The notes under the pieces are model-generated. The model was not told the DNA's origin. It did not search any database and saw nothing but the letters and a program-made list of their open reading frames with translations. This document shows, piece after piece, positions 34,298-46,738 of a DNA stretch of 64,000 nt (within the stretch, counting starts at the first letter, position 1; each line of letters starts with the position of its first letter). The translations under genes and the position numbers were made by a program. This stretch comes from Patellaria atrata CBS 101060 (lineage: Eukaryota > Ascomycota > Dothideomycetes > Patellariales > Patellariaceae), in the NCBI GenBank assembly GCA_010093705.1, contig MU006089.1:1847561-1911560 (forward strand), written 5' to 3'.

Positions 34298-35369
34298 CTA
34301 AAGCTTCTGGTCTTCTACCCGGACCTCAACGATCTGGTCCAATCCTTCATACTGCGGAACATCGAGACCGTACTTCTCAGCCATGGCCGAACTTAGGAAC
34401 CTTGTCAATCGTTAGTTAGATGTGATAGATTTTACTATTTCTTGTATCAGAGAACGTTGAACTTACCGACCACCTACGAAGTGTCTTCCTTTGAACCACT
34501 TCACTAATGGCTTTGGCGCAGTCAAACTAATCAACGCATCGGGGTGGAATCCCTTTCCTGGGCCAGAGTCTGGGGGACCATCTTCAATGTTCCATGATGA
34601 GGGTGCGTCAACTGCTAGTACCGGGATCTTGGTGTCGCGCAACGCCTTAATCACCTTTGGAAAGGGCTCACGGACTTCACCAGAGAAGCTAAAGCCTGAA
34701 TGATGTAAGTTATGATAAGATTGGTCTTAGAAAAACAGGAGTAATGCAAAGGAGAGGTTAATAAACTCATCTTGGACGTACCAAAGATAGCGTCAACCAC
34801 ATGATCACTCTGTTTCAACGCAGCGTCGAAGTCCTCTGTGAAAGGAATATTAAGGTCTTTGAGTTGCTTTGCCAGCCTCTGGATCCTTTTAGAATTCCAT
34901 TCATGGTGAGGTCACAGAATACTCTCACCTGATAAAGTTCATTTTTGCTCTGCTTCGGGTAATACATCGTCGGCTTGTAACCATAGTGCCATAAGTGACG
35001 AGCTGCAACGAGACCATCGCCACCTATCGTAGATATTAGCATGCTATGAGACAATAGAGAACTATGTACGTACCATTATTTCCAGGTCCACAAGCTACTA
35101 AGATGCGGTTCCCTCTGCTAATAGGTTGAAGCTTGTATACTGTTTAAATTCTTTAGTTTCATGATATAGTATCAACATTCAAACCTTTGAAACCAACCTG
35201 CTTGAGATACAGAGAGTCCTGCAAGCTCCATCAATTGATCGATGGAGAATGCACCAGCACTCATCAACTCCTGATCTAGTGCTCCGGCATTCTTCGCTGA
35301 TAATGTCTATGAATATCCCAGTAAGAATTTGATTGTCACTAATTGAGCTTTACTAACTCTTAACGCCAT
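34298..35369 (-). CDS. NAD(P)H-hydrate epimerase (NAD(P)HX epimerase)
   Basis: Seven exons on the minus strand: 35369-35358, 35306-35198, 35139-35074, 35023-34929, 34878-34782, 34695-34467, 34400-34298; 236 residues. The first exon is only 12 bases (MALR). The YjeF N-terminal domain is clear: DQELMSAGAFSIDQLMELAG, the phosphate-binding loop GPGNNGGDG at residues 58-66, and the catalytic VDAPSS with Asp156. It epimerises damaged R-NAD(P)HX to the S form so that the dehydratase can repair it. The length fits stand-alone fungal epimerases. It is divergent from bS16m across 380 bases. The intron density, six in 711 coding bases, is the highest in the window. Confidence 0.93.
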
Positions 35370-35749
35370 TTTTTGAGTGCGGGCTGAGTGTGGTGAAGAA
35401 AAGAAGTTGCATCCAGTAGGGAGCACAAGTCTGGTGAGTATTAAAGAGAGATTACATCACAGCTTTCCTTTAGAATAAGAGCTATGCATAAACATGAACT
35501 CAAGGCTGATATATGTCATTTGCAGGGTTGTAGTAAGGAATGATTCAGTCTCTACTTTAGTAACTAGTCTCTCAAATATATATTCTCACCAGCTATCTTG
35601 ATGAGACATTGATATCGCAGGTTTCATCTCATTAGGGTCAAAAACGAGGGCCAAGCTTCCGCCTCCCCAGACCGAACGACCAAAAAGTCCCAAAACCTCA
35701 AAACCGCGCTCTAGGACGAGAATCCCACGCAACCATCCTCAATTCCACG
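35370..35749. promoter_or_regulatory. Short bidirectional promoter (NAD(P)HX epimerase / bS16m)
   Basis: Only 380 bases separate the two divergent ATGs, so both 5' UTRs and promoters must share this stretch. No TATA box stands out. Confidence 0.55.
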
Positions 35750-36458
35750 ATGGTCGTCAAGATCCGTCTCGCGCGCTTCGGCAAGAAGCATGCGCCGTTC
35801 TACAACATCGTCGTCGCCCACGCGCGGTACGTCCCATCATTCCAGCATTGAAAGCACGAACCTGCTGTTCATAGTATACCTTCTGGGAGAGACAATGCTG
35901 ACAACCACGGATGTAGAACGGCGAGAAACAGCAAGCCTCTCGAAGTACTGGGTATGATTCCTGATTTCAACCCCCATCCCTCACCCCCTACTAACCTCCA
36001 TACTTCATACCCTCAACAACGTCTCAAACCTCCCCATCCGCAACTTCTATCCCCCTCACCTCTCCCAACTTCCTTCAAAGTATTTTCCAACCGACTAACA
36101 CCACACGCCACAGGCACATACGACCCGATCCCCAAATCCCCACCCCCGAACGACCCGCACGCCCGGCCCTGGAAAGACATCAAGCTCGACCGCTCGCGCG
36201 CGAAGTACTGGCTCGGCGTAGGCGCGCAACCCAGCGATCCCGCATGGCGGCTTCTTTCCATGGTCCGTTTCATCTCGTGCTCACATCTTCAAACATTGCT
36301 ATCCGAGGACTTGTGCTGATATTTGAACGCAGATCGGGTTGCTGGAACCGAAATACCGGCCCTCCATGGTCGGAGGCAAAGTCGAGAAGGTTAATAAGAT
36401 GGCGATAGTAGCGGAGGGGGTTGAGGGAAAGAGGCAGGGAACTGTTGAGACGAGATAG
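35750..36458 (+). CDS. MRPS16: Mitochondrial small-subunit ribosomal protein bS16m
   Basis: Four exons: 35750-35826, 35917-35951, 36114-36262, 36333-36458; 128 residues. The bS16 core is recovered by splicing: MVVKIRLARFGKKHAPFYNIVVAHAR, given here as KIRLARFGKKHAPFYNIV, then TARNSKPLEVLGTYDPIP, and LDRSRAKYWLGVGAQPSD. The C-terminal tail is a fungal extension of about 45 residues (MVGGKVEKVNKMAIVAE). It is part of the mitochondrial 37S ribosomal subunit. As in other S16m proteins, import information appears to lie in the basic mature N-terminus rather than in a cleaved presequence. Confidence 0.95.
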
Positions 36459-36915
36459 TTAGGGTGTAGCGGTGATATTGATGCATTGCGCGGCGTTTTC
36501 TGTGGGGTTGGGATTTAGAGTGGAAAGGGGCAGAACGGAAGCTCTGCTCACTGTAAAATATGTATACAAGGATGGTATTGATTGAGAGGTCGTTGATATA
36601 CGGTACCTAAGTGCGTCTTGCACAGCATTCCTCTATTGTCACAGTTAGCACTCTCCCCCGGCTGTACACAGAGTGACTATGGTACGAAAACGGCTTTTTC
36701 CAAACTTTTACATGTCTGTACAGTTAAGTCAGAGCTCTTCATATTAACACAAACGTACAGTGCTTCAGAGGATATATGTATAGTAAATACACCAGCGTAC
36801 TAAAGACAACACTCTTACTCCACCAGCCCCAGTGACGGGTTAGTATCTTTATTTTTGATAGGGTGTAAATGCCTCAACGCTAAATATGACAATATCGTGA
36901 CAATCTCTATACCCC
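36459..36915. other. Spacer between convergent genes
   Basis: 3' flanks of bS16m (+) and the amino acid transporter (-). No gene is seen; several GTAC-containing words (CTGTACAG, CGTACAG) occur. Confidence 0.55.
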
Positions 36916-38722
36916 CTAATGACTAGCAACCAAAAACGTATTCGTCCCCAAACAAACCCCCATAACAACGAACCCATAGATTGCTAATGCCAAGCTCAAC
37001 CGTCTTAGCAGCGTCTTCCTCCAACTCTTATGCCCCAATCCCAGCCTCCCCCTGAGGCCTGTGGCGAAGCCCTCAGGATCGCTATCATCTTCCTCGCTCT
37101 CCTCATCATCGTCCTCCTTCAACAAACGTTGATGATGTATCGAGTCTGGCGCCGAAATCTTGTAGTAAAACAGTCCCGGAAGGATGAAGCTGATAGCCGT
37201 GGACCCGGTGCTGCCGACGTATGCTAACACTTTCTCTAAACTAGACACTGTCATTGCGACAACGTAGCTTGCGATGATGACAATTGTTGTGATGGTTGCG
37301 AAGCGGAGTTCACCCATCTCGTGCTTGTGTATTGGGTGCTGGGGAGCTGCACCGAGGAGTGGAGCGCGTGGTGGTGAGACATCGGCGGATGAGGGCCGTG
37401 ATCTGTTGGGTCGCCATTTGAGTACCGCATCGATTGAGGCACGGCATGGATGTACTTGGAGGGGGTACGAAAACATGACGAGAATTACGATTGCGGCTTT
37501 ACCAATCGTGGATGCGATTGATGGCGCATCTGGTTTGGATTAGTGAGCGTGCTCCCCTGAAATGGACAATTTGAGGAAGGGGATGGGTACATACACATGC
37601 TGATGATGTTGCCTTTGATATTATCACCATATGAGAGGTAACCAGTGATAGCTACTAGAATATAAAGGGCACAGCCGCTTCCAATACTTGCTACAGCTAC
37701 TCCGGTGGTTCGAGAGTGAGTGTTGTTGTTTATTTCGTTGAGAATAGAGAACATCTTGCTGACCGTTAGAATGACTGAGAATGAAACTCATAACTGAAAA
37801 ACCTACATTTTGATGGCAAGTATAAGCAAAAATGATGATAGGAAACGATGCTAGAGCTGGAACTGGGCCTGCCCATCTAAACACACGGACTTCACCACGT
37901 TCCGTTATTGTATCTCCTTTGATAAAATGCGCCAGTACTAGAATAACGAGATATGCAATAGATATAAGCGCTATAACGCTAGTATATTTTAAGGAGTCGA
38001 GACGTCGAAGGAACGACAGTGGGATAACGACCAGCCTACGGGTCGTATATTGTCAGAACGGTAAGCAAGCAGTAAGAAGGAAGGATGAATTCTTACATAA
38101 ACGCTGTGATCCAAAAGTGCCTATCGACAAGAAAGCTCACATTGCCAGCATGCTTGCTGAACCCCATTGCTACACCGGGCATCAGGTCTCCAATGATAAT
38201 TAAGTAACTGATGCCGACTCCAAAGCATTTGATAGCAATTGCGGTGTCAAAGACGATGGAGGCATTTGGGTATGTCAATTTCGAAAGGGCAGCGAACGAG
38301 GAGGTCCCTCTGTCTAAGTATTTGGCACATCTTGTTTGCAGGTATAAACCAAAAACAGATGTCATGCCGGCCCAAATTATGACGAACACGCCGAGTACGA
38401 TGCCCATATGAGATAAAGCGGAGGGCATAGCGAGGATACCAGCACCGACAACTGCAATCGACATAGATTAGCTCCATTGCTCAAGTATAATCCAGTGAAC
38501 CCATACTAGTATTGAGTAGATTTATCACGCTGCTGACCCAGCTTGCTTGACCGATATGTCCCACATCTTTTCGTCCTCGAGGAGTCCTAGATCACTCCAT
38601 TAGTGTGAGATCATAAAAGACGCTCAAAGTACAAACCTTCTACCTCGCGACGACGAAGAAGAACTCCCGGGTCTACTATGTACATCATCCGAGTCGGCAC
38701 GAATGGCGGTATAACTGGCCAT
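36916..38722 (-). CDS. Amino acid transporter of the AAAP/AVT family
   Basis: Six exons on the minus strand: 38722-38637, 38586-38507, 38451-38097, 38035-37807, 37754-37595, 37529-36916; 507 residues. The hallmark SSVINLLNTIVGAGILAMP of the auxin/amino acid permease family spans an intron near residues 46-64. About eleven hydrophobic segments follow, including FRWAGPVPALASFPIIIFAYTCHQN, quoted in part as VPALASFPIIIFAYTCHQN. Between the last TM segments lies an acidic loop (DDDEESEEDD). Fungal AVT proteins of this group sit in the vacuolar membrane and export neutral or acidic amino acids to the cytosol; the location is inferred from the family. It is divergent from dynactin p24. Confidence 0.92.
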
Positions 38723-39081
38723 GTTGACCCAGGCTATGTGGCCGCAAGAATTATAAGGAGTCTAAGGTTGAACTCATAGAAGCGTCAGGTCGTTGGCGCG
38801 TACAATATGTGGCGGCAAAAGAGCGTTGTCGGTATGTATCTGGGATTATTAGTGATAGTAAATACAACTGGAGCGTATACCAGAGGGTCGAGAATGTATC
38901 TTTGGTTCAAAATACACTTAGATGTCACATAATGGGACGGGAAAGTCCGTGCGGTTGCCAAGCGTTTGTATCTATTTTGGGAAATAACCTTAAATTTGCC
39001 TTCTATCCGTGCGTAATTGAGCGTTGTAAGTTTCTTCGACACGACGCGAATTCATGTCTTTGAATCTAATTTTCCAGATTT
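38723..39081. promoter_or_regulatory. Shared divergent promoter region (transporter / dynactin p24)
   Basis: 359 bases between divergent starts. No gene or strong motif is visible. Confidence 0.45.
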
Positions 39082-39752
39082 ATGATCCCTATCATGGAAC
39101 AGAATCTTACACAAATTCTCTTGGAGACACTAGAGCTTCTTGAGATGCGATTGCGACGGATTGAGTTTGTGCTTCATGGTGACTCTGATCTGATGTCGAA
39201 CATACCAGTTAAGACGAGAATTGAGAAAGCGGAAGATACTTTGCGCAATCTGGGAGCAAAGTCTAGTGTAGTTTCAGATGTCGCTCATCTACGTGCGTAT
39301 AGCTCAGCCGTCTCTTGCTAATATTTTCTAATGATTCAAATTTAGACTCTCGCTTTCCGGATACGATAAGCCCCCAACTGGACTCAGACATTCCAAAAGA
39401 GGCAGACCTGTCCAACATTCTTGCAATTATTCTGACAGAAGCCCCATCGTTCCCAGCTACGGCATCACAGCTGACCTCGCTCAATGACACGCCAATTCCA
39501 CCTACCGAAGCATTTGCTTCTCTCGCAGCATTACAACCAAGGATCGCCCACGTAGATCGTCGCCAGACGAAGCAAGCTCTAGAGATATCGGATCTACGAA
39601 CGAGGACTGCGTTGTCCGTTCTACGATGGCATGAGATTATGATCCTCGGACAGGGTAGATGTTGGGCAGAGTTCGACGCCAAGATGAAACAAGCAGAACG
39701 AACAGTTAGACGAGAAGAGTTCCAAAGACAGAAAGCGGAAAATGAAGTCTAG
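39082..39752 (+). CDS. Dynactin p24 subunit, RO10-like (nuclear distribution)
   Basis: Two exons, 39082-39292 and 39346-39752, with a 53-bp intron; 205 residues. Start options are ATG 39082 (MIPIMEQ) or 39094 (MEQNLTQ). The N-terminal TLELLEMRLRRIEFVLHGD and the C-terminal helix ILGQGRCWAEFDAKMKQAER are typical of the small fungal dynactin subunit known as RO10 in Neurospora. The protein is almost entirely helical with coiled-coil character. It belongs to the shoulder complex of dynactin that couples dynein to cargo and is needed for nuclear distribution in hyphae. The match is from memory of family patterns, not a search. Confidence 0.8.
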
Positions 39753-41824
39753 TCGTCTATCCACCAAATATGTGGGTACGGCAATCGCACTAGAACCCTG
39801 ATGATCTACGATGGGATGTCTACTGGTGCGAAAGTTGAACGAGTAGGAAAAAGAATACTGGGTAGCATCATCAACATATGCTCTTATACAGTCTATACGG
39901 TCGCACCATGATAAAAGGTACCGGTCAGTGAAGTATTAAGCAGTGTATTCATGACGATGCACAGCTTCACACTCGATCAGGTTTTACCATATGAGGAACT
40001 ATGCGCTGGAGATTATATTTAGCNNNNNNNNNNNNNNNNNNNNNNNNNNNNNNNNNNNNNNNNNNNNNNNNNNNNNNNNNNNNNNNNNNNNNNNNNNNNN
40101 NNNNNNNNNNNNNNNNNNNNNNNAGTTCCGAGTCCGATTGAGGCTCGAAACGAAACATCAGAATCCGGCGGAGCACATCATGATTGCATAGAGCGTCATA
40201 GGATTTATGGGATTGGAAAGGCACCGATAAGTTGATGAGATGACGGCCCTGACAGGTTTGGCGGGAGGATGACTGATCAACCGGTTCCTGAGATGCTCAC
40301 GCGGGTGCTGATGCTGTGATGCAGGAGACTTGCGCCGTTGGAGATGGGTTTCAGCTTTGTCTCACCTCGAGTGGGCTACGGTAGTACCGGCCTGGAGAAG
40401 GGAACATGGCCAGAATAATGGCCTGACAGGGTACTTTTTCAAACAACCGTTATACAAATTTGACATTTAGCAGTAATTATGATCGAATTGATGTAAGTTT
40501 CGTGGCTTTCCATAAGTGACTACTGCACAAGTTCGGCGTCTCCTATCATCAACCTTTTGAACTATCTTTTGGCGAGATCGGCACAGATGGTCTAAGAGAA
40601 CGTCAATCACTTCAGTGCCACAAATCGCCACATGTCGCCAGCGATGCGAAGCGAAGTTGATCATGTTATGCTTCAGAGGTTGATCTACTTCCCGAAGGTC
40701 TTCTCTGGGTAGGTGGTGGTCGATCGAGCCTCGTGTATCAACCTTCTATCCCGGGAGTTCATGATAAAAGTGCCAGGGCTCAGGGCTCCCCTCGGGTCTT
40801 CAAAGTGGGTCATAGGCACGAAGAGCGACGACTCGAGAGGCAGAAAGGCCCCAAAAGGTCAAAAATTCAGGAAACCGTTCCTGTCTTCCCCCGCCTTTTT
40901 GAGTGACGAGCATCCATATCCATATTCATATCGGCTGATCACTTGGCCAACCAAGAAAATAGATATTAAGATGACGATTTCACCGTGAACACTCTAGCCT
41001 TTTGCCTTCGAGTCGCTTTTCTTTGCGTGGCCCTTTGTCTTTGTGAGCAATTACTACAATAAACTTACCGTAACTGGTCGTCTAGTGGCCCCTACGTACC
41101 TTGGAGTACAATTTTGACGAACAAACATAATTCCCAAGAACCAAAGCGACAGCAAATTAGCAACAAGCCAGACTGGACAGACAATTGGCCGGTAAGGGGA
41201 GGATTGAAACTCGGAGATTCTCACAGCTACGGTAGCTTGGGTGCTTTTCTGGGGCACATGGGCTGGTCGAGGGGTGTCGTAGACTTTAAGCAGCCACGGG
41301 AACGACCAGAACAGCCTGCGCCTAATAAGCTCTAATCACCTATCGCCTCGTCTCCTTCCGAAACTCTCCCACCCCCAAGCGCCAACACCCACCACCTTTG
41401 AGACCTCCTCAGCAAACCGTTCATCATCCTCAACATCATTCTAATCCACTGCCAGTACCTTTCCCGAACATACTCTCGCTGGTCTTTCTTTTTCATTTCG
41501 TTTATTTTGGGGACGACGGCCGCTATCATCACGAAGACATCAAGACGAAAGCACCTCGCTGTCAAGTGTCGAATACCATTGATCGACCCCCTTTGGACCT
41601 TCTCCACAGCCAGGCGCTGAACCGTACCTCATTAATTCGCAACGACGCTTTAATCGCCCACAAGTAATCCTCTCGACCTTTTAGAAGCAGCTCGTTCACA
41701 AGTTACGGGTTGAGCGCTTCAAAAAAAGGCTCGTTCATTCCTTAAATCCATCTTCCCAGCCGCACGCACTTTGCCGTACATGCATCCTCCCTACGGTTCT
41801 CTTGGTTCACCATCACTACGCAAA
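39753..41824. other. Intergenic region including an assembly gap
   Basis: No gene is seen on either side of the N run. From about 41340 the plus strand is CT-rich and is probably the long leader of the Sho1 gene. Confidence 0.5.
40024..40123. other. Assembly gap, 100 N
   Basis: Exactly 100 unresolved bases, the conventional size for a gap of unknown length. Sequence may be missing here. Confidence 1.
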
Positions 41825-42880
41825 ATGGAAGGCAGATATGAATCACGAAAGAAATTTAGTCCTGGTTACATATTAGGGGATCCTTTCGCGCTGGCCACTA
41901 TTTCAATCGCCATTGTTTGTATTCCGTACTACAATCAACTCACTCAAGACTAATGTGTTCTCATAGCTTGCTTGGTTAATTGCCTTCGTCAGCTCAATTA
42001 TCGCTGCGATTCGAGGTGGCTTTCCGAATTTCGCTTGGTGGGCTCTGGTGTTCATGTTTATGTGCATCATTGGAGTGACTACTACTGTCGCAACCGATTC
42101 AGAACATACCTATCATGTAGCTGTTAGTGGTGTTTCTCACTCCTTTGCAAGTGCGCAATGTTGATATCGGATTAGATTGTGGGCTTTCTAGCAGCTGGCC
42201 TTGTCTTCACGACTTCTTCCGTCAATTCGCTCGTATACTCGTCCGATGGTGCAAGAGAGGCCGCAGCCGCGGGTTTCATTTTGCTTTCCATGGTAGCAGT
42301 AAGTTTTATTGGTTGTACACTTCTCTGGACTGCAAACTAATCGATCTAGATTGTATGGATCTTCTACTACGGTTCGCAACCCCAAGCCAGCCATCGTGCC
42401 TACGTCGATTCCTTCGCTCTGCACAAAGGCGACAGACAATCCTCGCAGAATTCCCGCCAAATGTCCTCCAACAACTATGCTTCCCGTCCCGAAGTTTCCT
42501 CCAGTAACCAAGCTCCTCAAATGTACACATCCGCACAATTGAACGGCTTCGAGACTTCCTCCCCAGTCTCGGGTTATCCAGGCGGACCCGTGGGCGCAGC
42601 TGCACGCAATTCATCGCAACCTCGCTTCGGAGATAACACACAATCACACACACCACCTGTTGCAGTTCAGAACGAACCCGAAGTAGCTGCTCCTACAGAA
42701 TACCCGTACCGTGCGAAAGCTATCTATAGCTACGAAGCCAACCCCGATGACGCCAACGAGATCAGCTTCAGCAAGCACGAGATATTAGAAGTCTCTGATG
42801 TGAGCGGCCGCTGGTGGCAAGCTAAGAAAGAGAATGGAGAGACAGGCATTGCACCCAGCAATTACCTCATTCTACTATAA
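41825..42880 (+). CDS. SHO1: High-osmolarity signalling protein Sho1
   Basis: Four exons: 41825-41914, 41967-42122, 42176-42298, 42350-42880; 299 residues. ATG 41825 is preferred over the in-frame ATG at 41780 because its context is better (AAAATGG) and the protein then begins [19 protein letters not shown], as expected for the family. Four TM segments are seen near residues 22-44, 52-72, 83-103 and 110-128. A disordered Ser/Gln-rich linker leads to a C-terminal SH3 domain at 243-299 ([37 protein letters not shown]). Sho1 is a plasma-membrane sensor of the HOG and filamentation MAPK pathways; its SH3 domain binds the MAPKK Pbs2. The introns fall within the TM region. Confidence 0.95.
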
Positions 42881-44330
42881 CCTTTTGCTACGACAGTACC
42901 CGTAACGGATGTATGATGCAAATTTTCTGCTTCTTTCTAGTCCAATATTCGTAGATCATGATCGGACCTTCTGAGCTACCTTCGGATTTGAACTTCCGGA
43001 TGACATTGGCTCAACTTTTGTTGTTACCATTCGACCCTGGGACAGACTGGAACTGGACCGAAGAAGAATTACTTCAACCCGAACGCCCAAAGATAAAGCA
43101 GAGACATAGAACTATGTTCTCCCGTTTGGATACCCGTTCTATTCCTTGTCTCGATGATCAGCCCTTTTGGATCCTCGAATAAAGAGCCTTTTTTTATTAT
43201 AACCTTTTTCCTTTCCTTTGTTATATGTACGGGTATATCATAGGCGTCCGTCCTACACGTGACCGGCGTCTTCGAGCTTTCTGTTTATGTGTGCTGGGTT
43301 ACGGAGATAACTGGATCTCCTTGTTTTTAGCCTCGCGGGGTTCGTTGTAAAAGAGAATTTGAAGAGGTTGACGTCTACATAGGCATATATGCCTGCTTAA
43401 AAGGCAATTAATGAATCAAAAATTGTTAAGATTACCCACTTTCCTCCTCAACCGTTTGAGTGACTTGCTCAAGATTGAGCTTCGGACAAGAAATACCTAC
43501 TCCCATGGTATCAGTGGGTGGGACTGTTTTGGATTCCTCCGAAGACACAGGTTAACCGACCAGGTGCTCAGCTATTCAGTCTCCACTCTTCACATACGCC
43601 ACTATCAGTTCCACCTTACTTGGACTACTCACAGGGTAATATATGAGACCGTGCTACGATCTGATTGTGCGGCTTGTGCAGGTTGTGGCTCTTAATGGCT
43701 GGCTGTGCGGTTCGGCTCGCACGACTCCACTTCATCTACCACCTCACCATGCGAGTCAAATATCTGCTTCACACACTGCTGACTTTTGCCGATAGGATGT
43801 TGCTGTTCAAACATAGGCCTGCTGAAATGCACACAAACGACCATGCAGAACCACTGCTTTCAAAGTGGGAGTTCATCTCACCTCTTTGCGCCTTGAATAT
43901 CTCGAACATGCTGACATGCAATCTTATTTCATTATATGGCATTGTGTAAGTTTATGGCGCTTGCTGTGACTTTCACTGACAAACTGCTGCTGTTATCTGT
44001 GCGAGAATCCATCAGCAAATTATAATGGAGACATTGCAACTTGACCGAGCTGGCTGGATGGTGGACGCACCAGTTCAATGTTTCTGGCGAATTAACACTT
44101 GCAGCAATGCACTGCACATAGTATCTATCACATGAACTGAGATATCGCTGGATGACTAGAACAATCATGCTACTACAATCTACATGTTCGGGCAAGCTAC
44201 GATCTGGAGATTCTTAAGACCTGAATGAGACCTATTCCCCTTCAGATGATTCAAAACCTCTTGTGTTATCATCATCGGACAATTCGCTTCCACTGCCCTC
44301 CACTATCATTCCATCCAAACAGCTTCCAAC
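42881..44330. other. Intergenic region
   Basis: 1.45 kb with the 3' flank of Sho1 and the upstream side of the dead oxidase gene. Open frames at 42958-43182 and 43665-43949 have no recognisable content and are not called. Confidence 0.5.
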
Positions 44331-46443
44331 ATGACAAGCGGACGATCCCTTCGTAGCGAATATGCTAGGCGTATCATGGTCGATGCTACCCTGGAAGAAT
44401 ATCATCGCCGTTATCCCGACCGAAACATAAAACAACTACCCATGAAGACTATCGGAGAACCTCCAGAAGCGAACGGTGTCGAAGGTCAGATGGAAGACTC
44501 CAGTTTACCCCCGGGCCGTGTCCACATTGTTGGTGCGGGTATTGCGGGCATGTTCCTCGCGATGCACTCGCTTGAACTCGGTTTCACAGACTTCGATATT
44601 TTTGAAGCTTCTAGTCGTGTTGGAGGAAGGGTATACACACACACTTTCGAAGGCGTGAACACTACACACAACTACTATGATGCTGGAGCAATAAGAATTC
44701 CTGACATGGCGGCTATTGAATCGTAAGCACTCTGATTTTTTTGGGCTCGAGATCACCTTTATAACTTCCATTGATCGTGCTCGAGATGTTCATACTTTCT
44801 TGTTACCCAATTCCAAAACGTTCCTTTGGTAGACATGTAGGATTTTGGGGCGGTCTTTGAGCAAAAGCTAACACGGGCGAAGTGCGTTCTGACTTATATC
44901 CAACCTACAGATTCCACTTGCAGAATACACTCAATAGTAGGCACAAACCTAATATGTATTGGTATTCCCCAAAAACTTCTCGGTGAGTTCTACCTCTAGT
45001 GCCGACAAATGGCCTGTTAGATAAGATCTCTGGCTAATGTTGGAAAGGGAGATTGGCAAAGAACTGGAACCGTTCGAGGATGAAGCCAAGAGATTTATCG
45101 AAGCTGCTCAAAAGAGTGACTGGTCTAAACTGATGGAGAAAGACAACATATCCACTAGACAATATCTCTATAATCGAGAGTAAGGAGGCGTTCCTATGGC
45201 CATTGACTATGGTAATGCTAATAATTCTCCTGTAGTATCGAATCCGCGAATATAACCGGATATAAAACCTTTGATACGTTAGTGAAGTTCTCTTTCATGT
45301 CCACAGAAACTGACTTTCAACAGAGCTACCGGATTATTTGATCAAGCGTTTACAGAGACCATTCTCCACTATAACGACTTCCGAGCCGCAGCCGACAAAC
45401 CTTGGCATAGACTTGATGGCGGGATGGAGACCCTCACCTAGGCTATGGAAACATACATTGAGAAACTCGGTGGAAAAATAGACCGAAACCACAAGGCTGT
45501 TTCAATGACGAATAATGACTGTACAGTCACCGTCAAGGTTGATGATGGTAGTGGTATCTCTAAGCTTGTTTCGCATGGATACGCCACGGTCTACAAAACT
45601 ACTACAATGGGTGCACTTCAGTGTATGGACCTTTCGGGATTGAAACTTCCCGAAGAGTTATTTACTGGCATCCGCTCGCTCTCATACGATCGTGCCTCCA
45701 AAGTAGTGATTGTTTTCTCTAATCCCTGGTGGATCAAGTACAAAGAGCCCGAGACTGGGGCACCCCTTATCTCTGATGGCGGCTTTTCGTGTACTGACCT
45801 CCTAATCCACACCGTCGTGTATCCTTCATGGAATGATTGGGAAGATAAACCCGCTGTTCCCATGGGATCTTATACTTGGACTCAAGATGCTACTCGGATA
45901 GGTTCACTGATACCTGATCACAACACGCATAAGCCCAGCGCTGATGACGAGCTGGTAACCCTTATGCTGCAGAATCTGTCGAAAATCTGGTCCTCGGTGC
46001 AGGGTGGGCCTACGTTCGAAACCTTGAAGAAGTGGTACGTAACGCATCCCGCCTACGCTTGGTCTCACGATCCCAACACTGCTGGTGCCTTCGCACTCTT
46101 CGGCCCTGGGTAATTTAGGAACGTCTATCCTAAGTTTGTTAAACCGCACTGTGACGGTAAGTTGTTCTTCGCAGGCGAATGTGTATCCACGCATCACGCA
46201 TAGATCTCAGGTGCCATAGATAGCGTGCCGAAACAGTTGCTGCGATAGCTCTATCATCATGTGAAGATTGGTACTATGCGGAAGATTTTCGCTAATCCTT
46301 GGAATGAACCGGAGGATGAATTCCCTGAGGAGATTGATGAGAGCACGTTGCTCTGGAGCGTTGAACTCGCAAGACCAGTGAAGAAGGAACCAATCGGTCC
46401 CCTCTCCTCTGAGAGAGCGGATAGTAGGGAAAGTGGACTTTAA
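44331..46443 (+). pseudogene. Dead flavin amine oxidase (L-amino acid oxidase type)
   Basis: Exon-like segments 44331-44722, 44911-44982, 45048-45179, 45236-45277 and 45324-46443 follow the family order. The FAD fold VHIVGAGIAGMFLAM is at residues 64-78, EASSRVGGRVYTHTF comes next, and the C-terminal FAD contact reads GPG-stop-F ... GKLFFAGE ... THHA-stop. At least four in-frame stops lie at 45439, 46111, 46201 and 46231. The family normally has Gln in GPGQF and Trp in HAW, so CAA to TAA and TGG to TAG are the likely changes. Both are CpA-to-TpA on one strand or the other, the signature of RIP. The first intron is unusually long (188 bp), and a frameshift may lie around 44911-44935. Translation elsewhere is well preserved, so inactivation is probably recent. 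Confidence 0.8.
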
Positions 46444-46738
46444 AGACGTTTGCATATCGAAGATAATACTACTTCACTAGCACACGAGAATCATGCTAAA
46501 CTAAGTATTCAATGTTTGTATAGATATTATGTCGTTGAAAGATAATAATATACAAACATTCGTCGTCTCGTGATTGAAAGCTGTGAATGGTGCAGTGTTA
46601 CCCCGCCAACAATCGGGCTAGCCCAAAGCGGTTAAATGTATACACCTAAATGTCTTCCACTCAACTTCTACACTTTCATCACTCTCTTTTATCCAGACTC
46701 CGAGACCGCAATTGGAGTCCCACAATACACTTGTTGAT

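Noticed and set aside
39082-39752. Functional link between dynactin p24 and the TQT-repeat gene 8 kb away
   Set aside because: Both relate to dynein, but fungal gene order rarely groups such functions and unrelated genes lie between; treated as coincidence.
41780-41824. Upstream in-frame ATG for Sho1
   Set aside because: Poor context, and it would add 15 residues not seen in the family's N-terminus; ATG 41825 fits better.
42958-43182. 74-codon frame after Sho1
   Set aside because: No recognisable domain or promoter; likely part of the Sho1 3' UTR.
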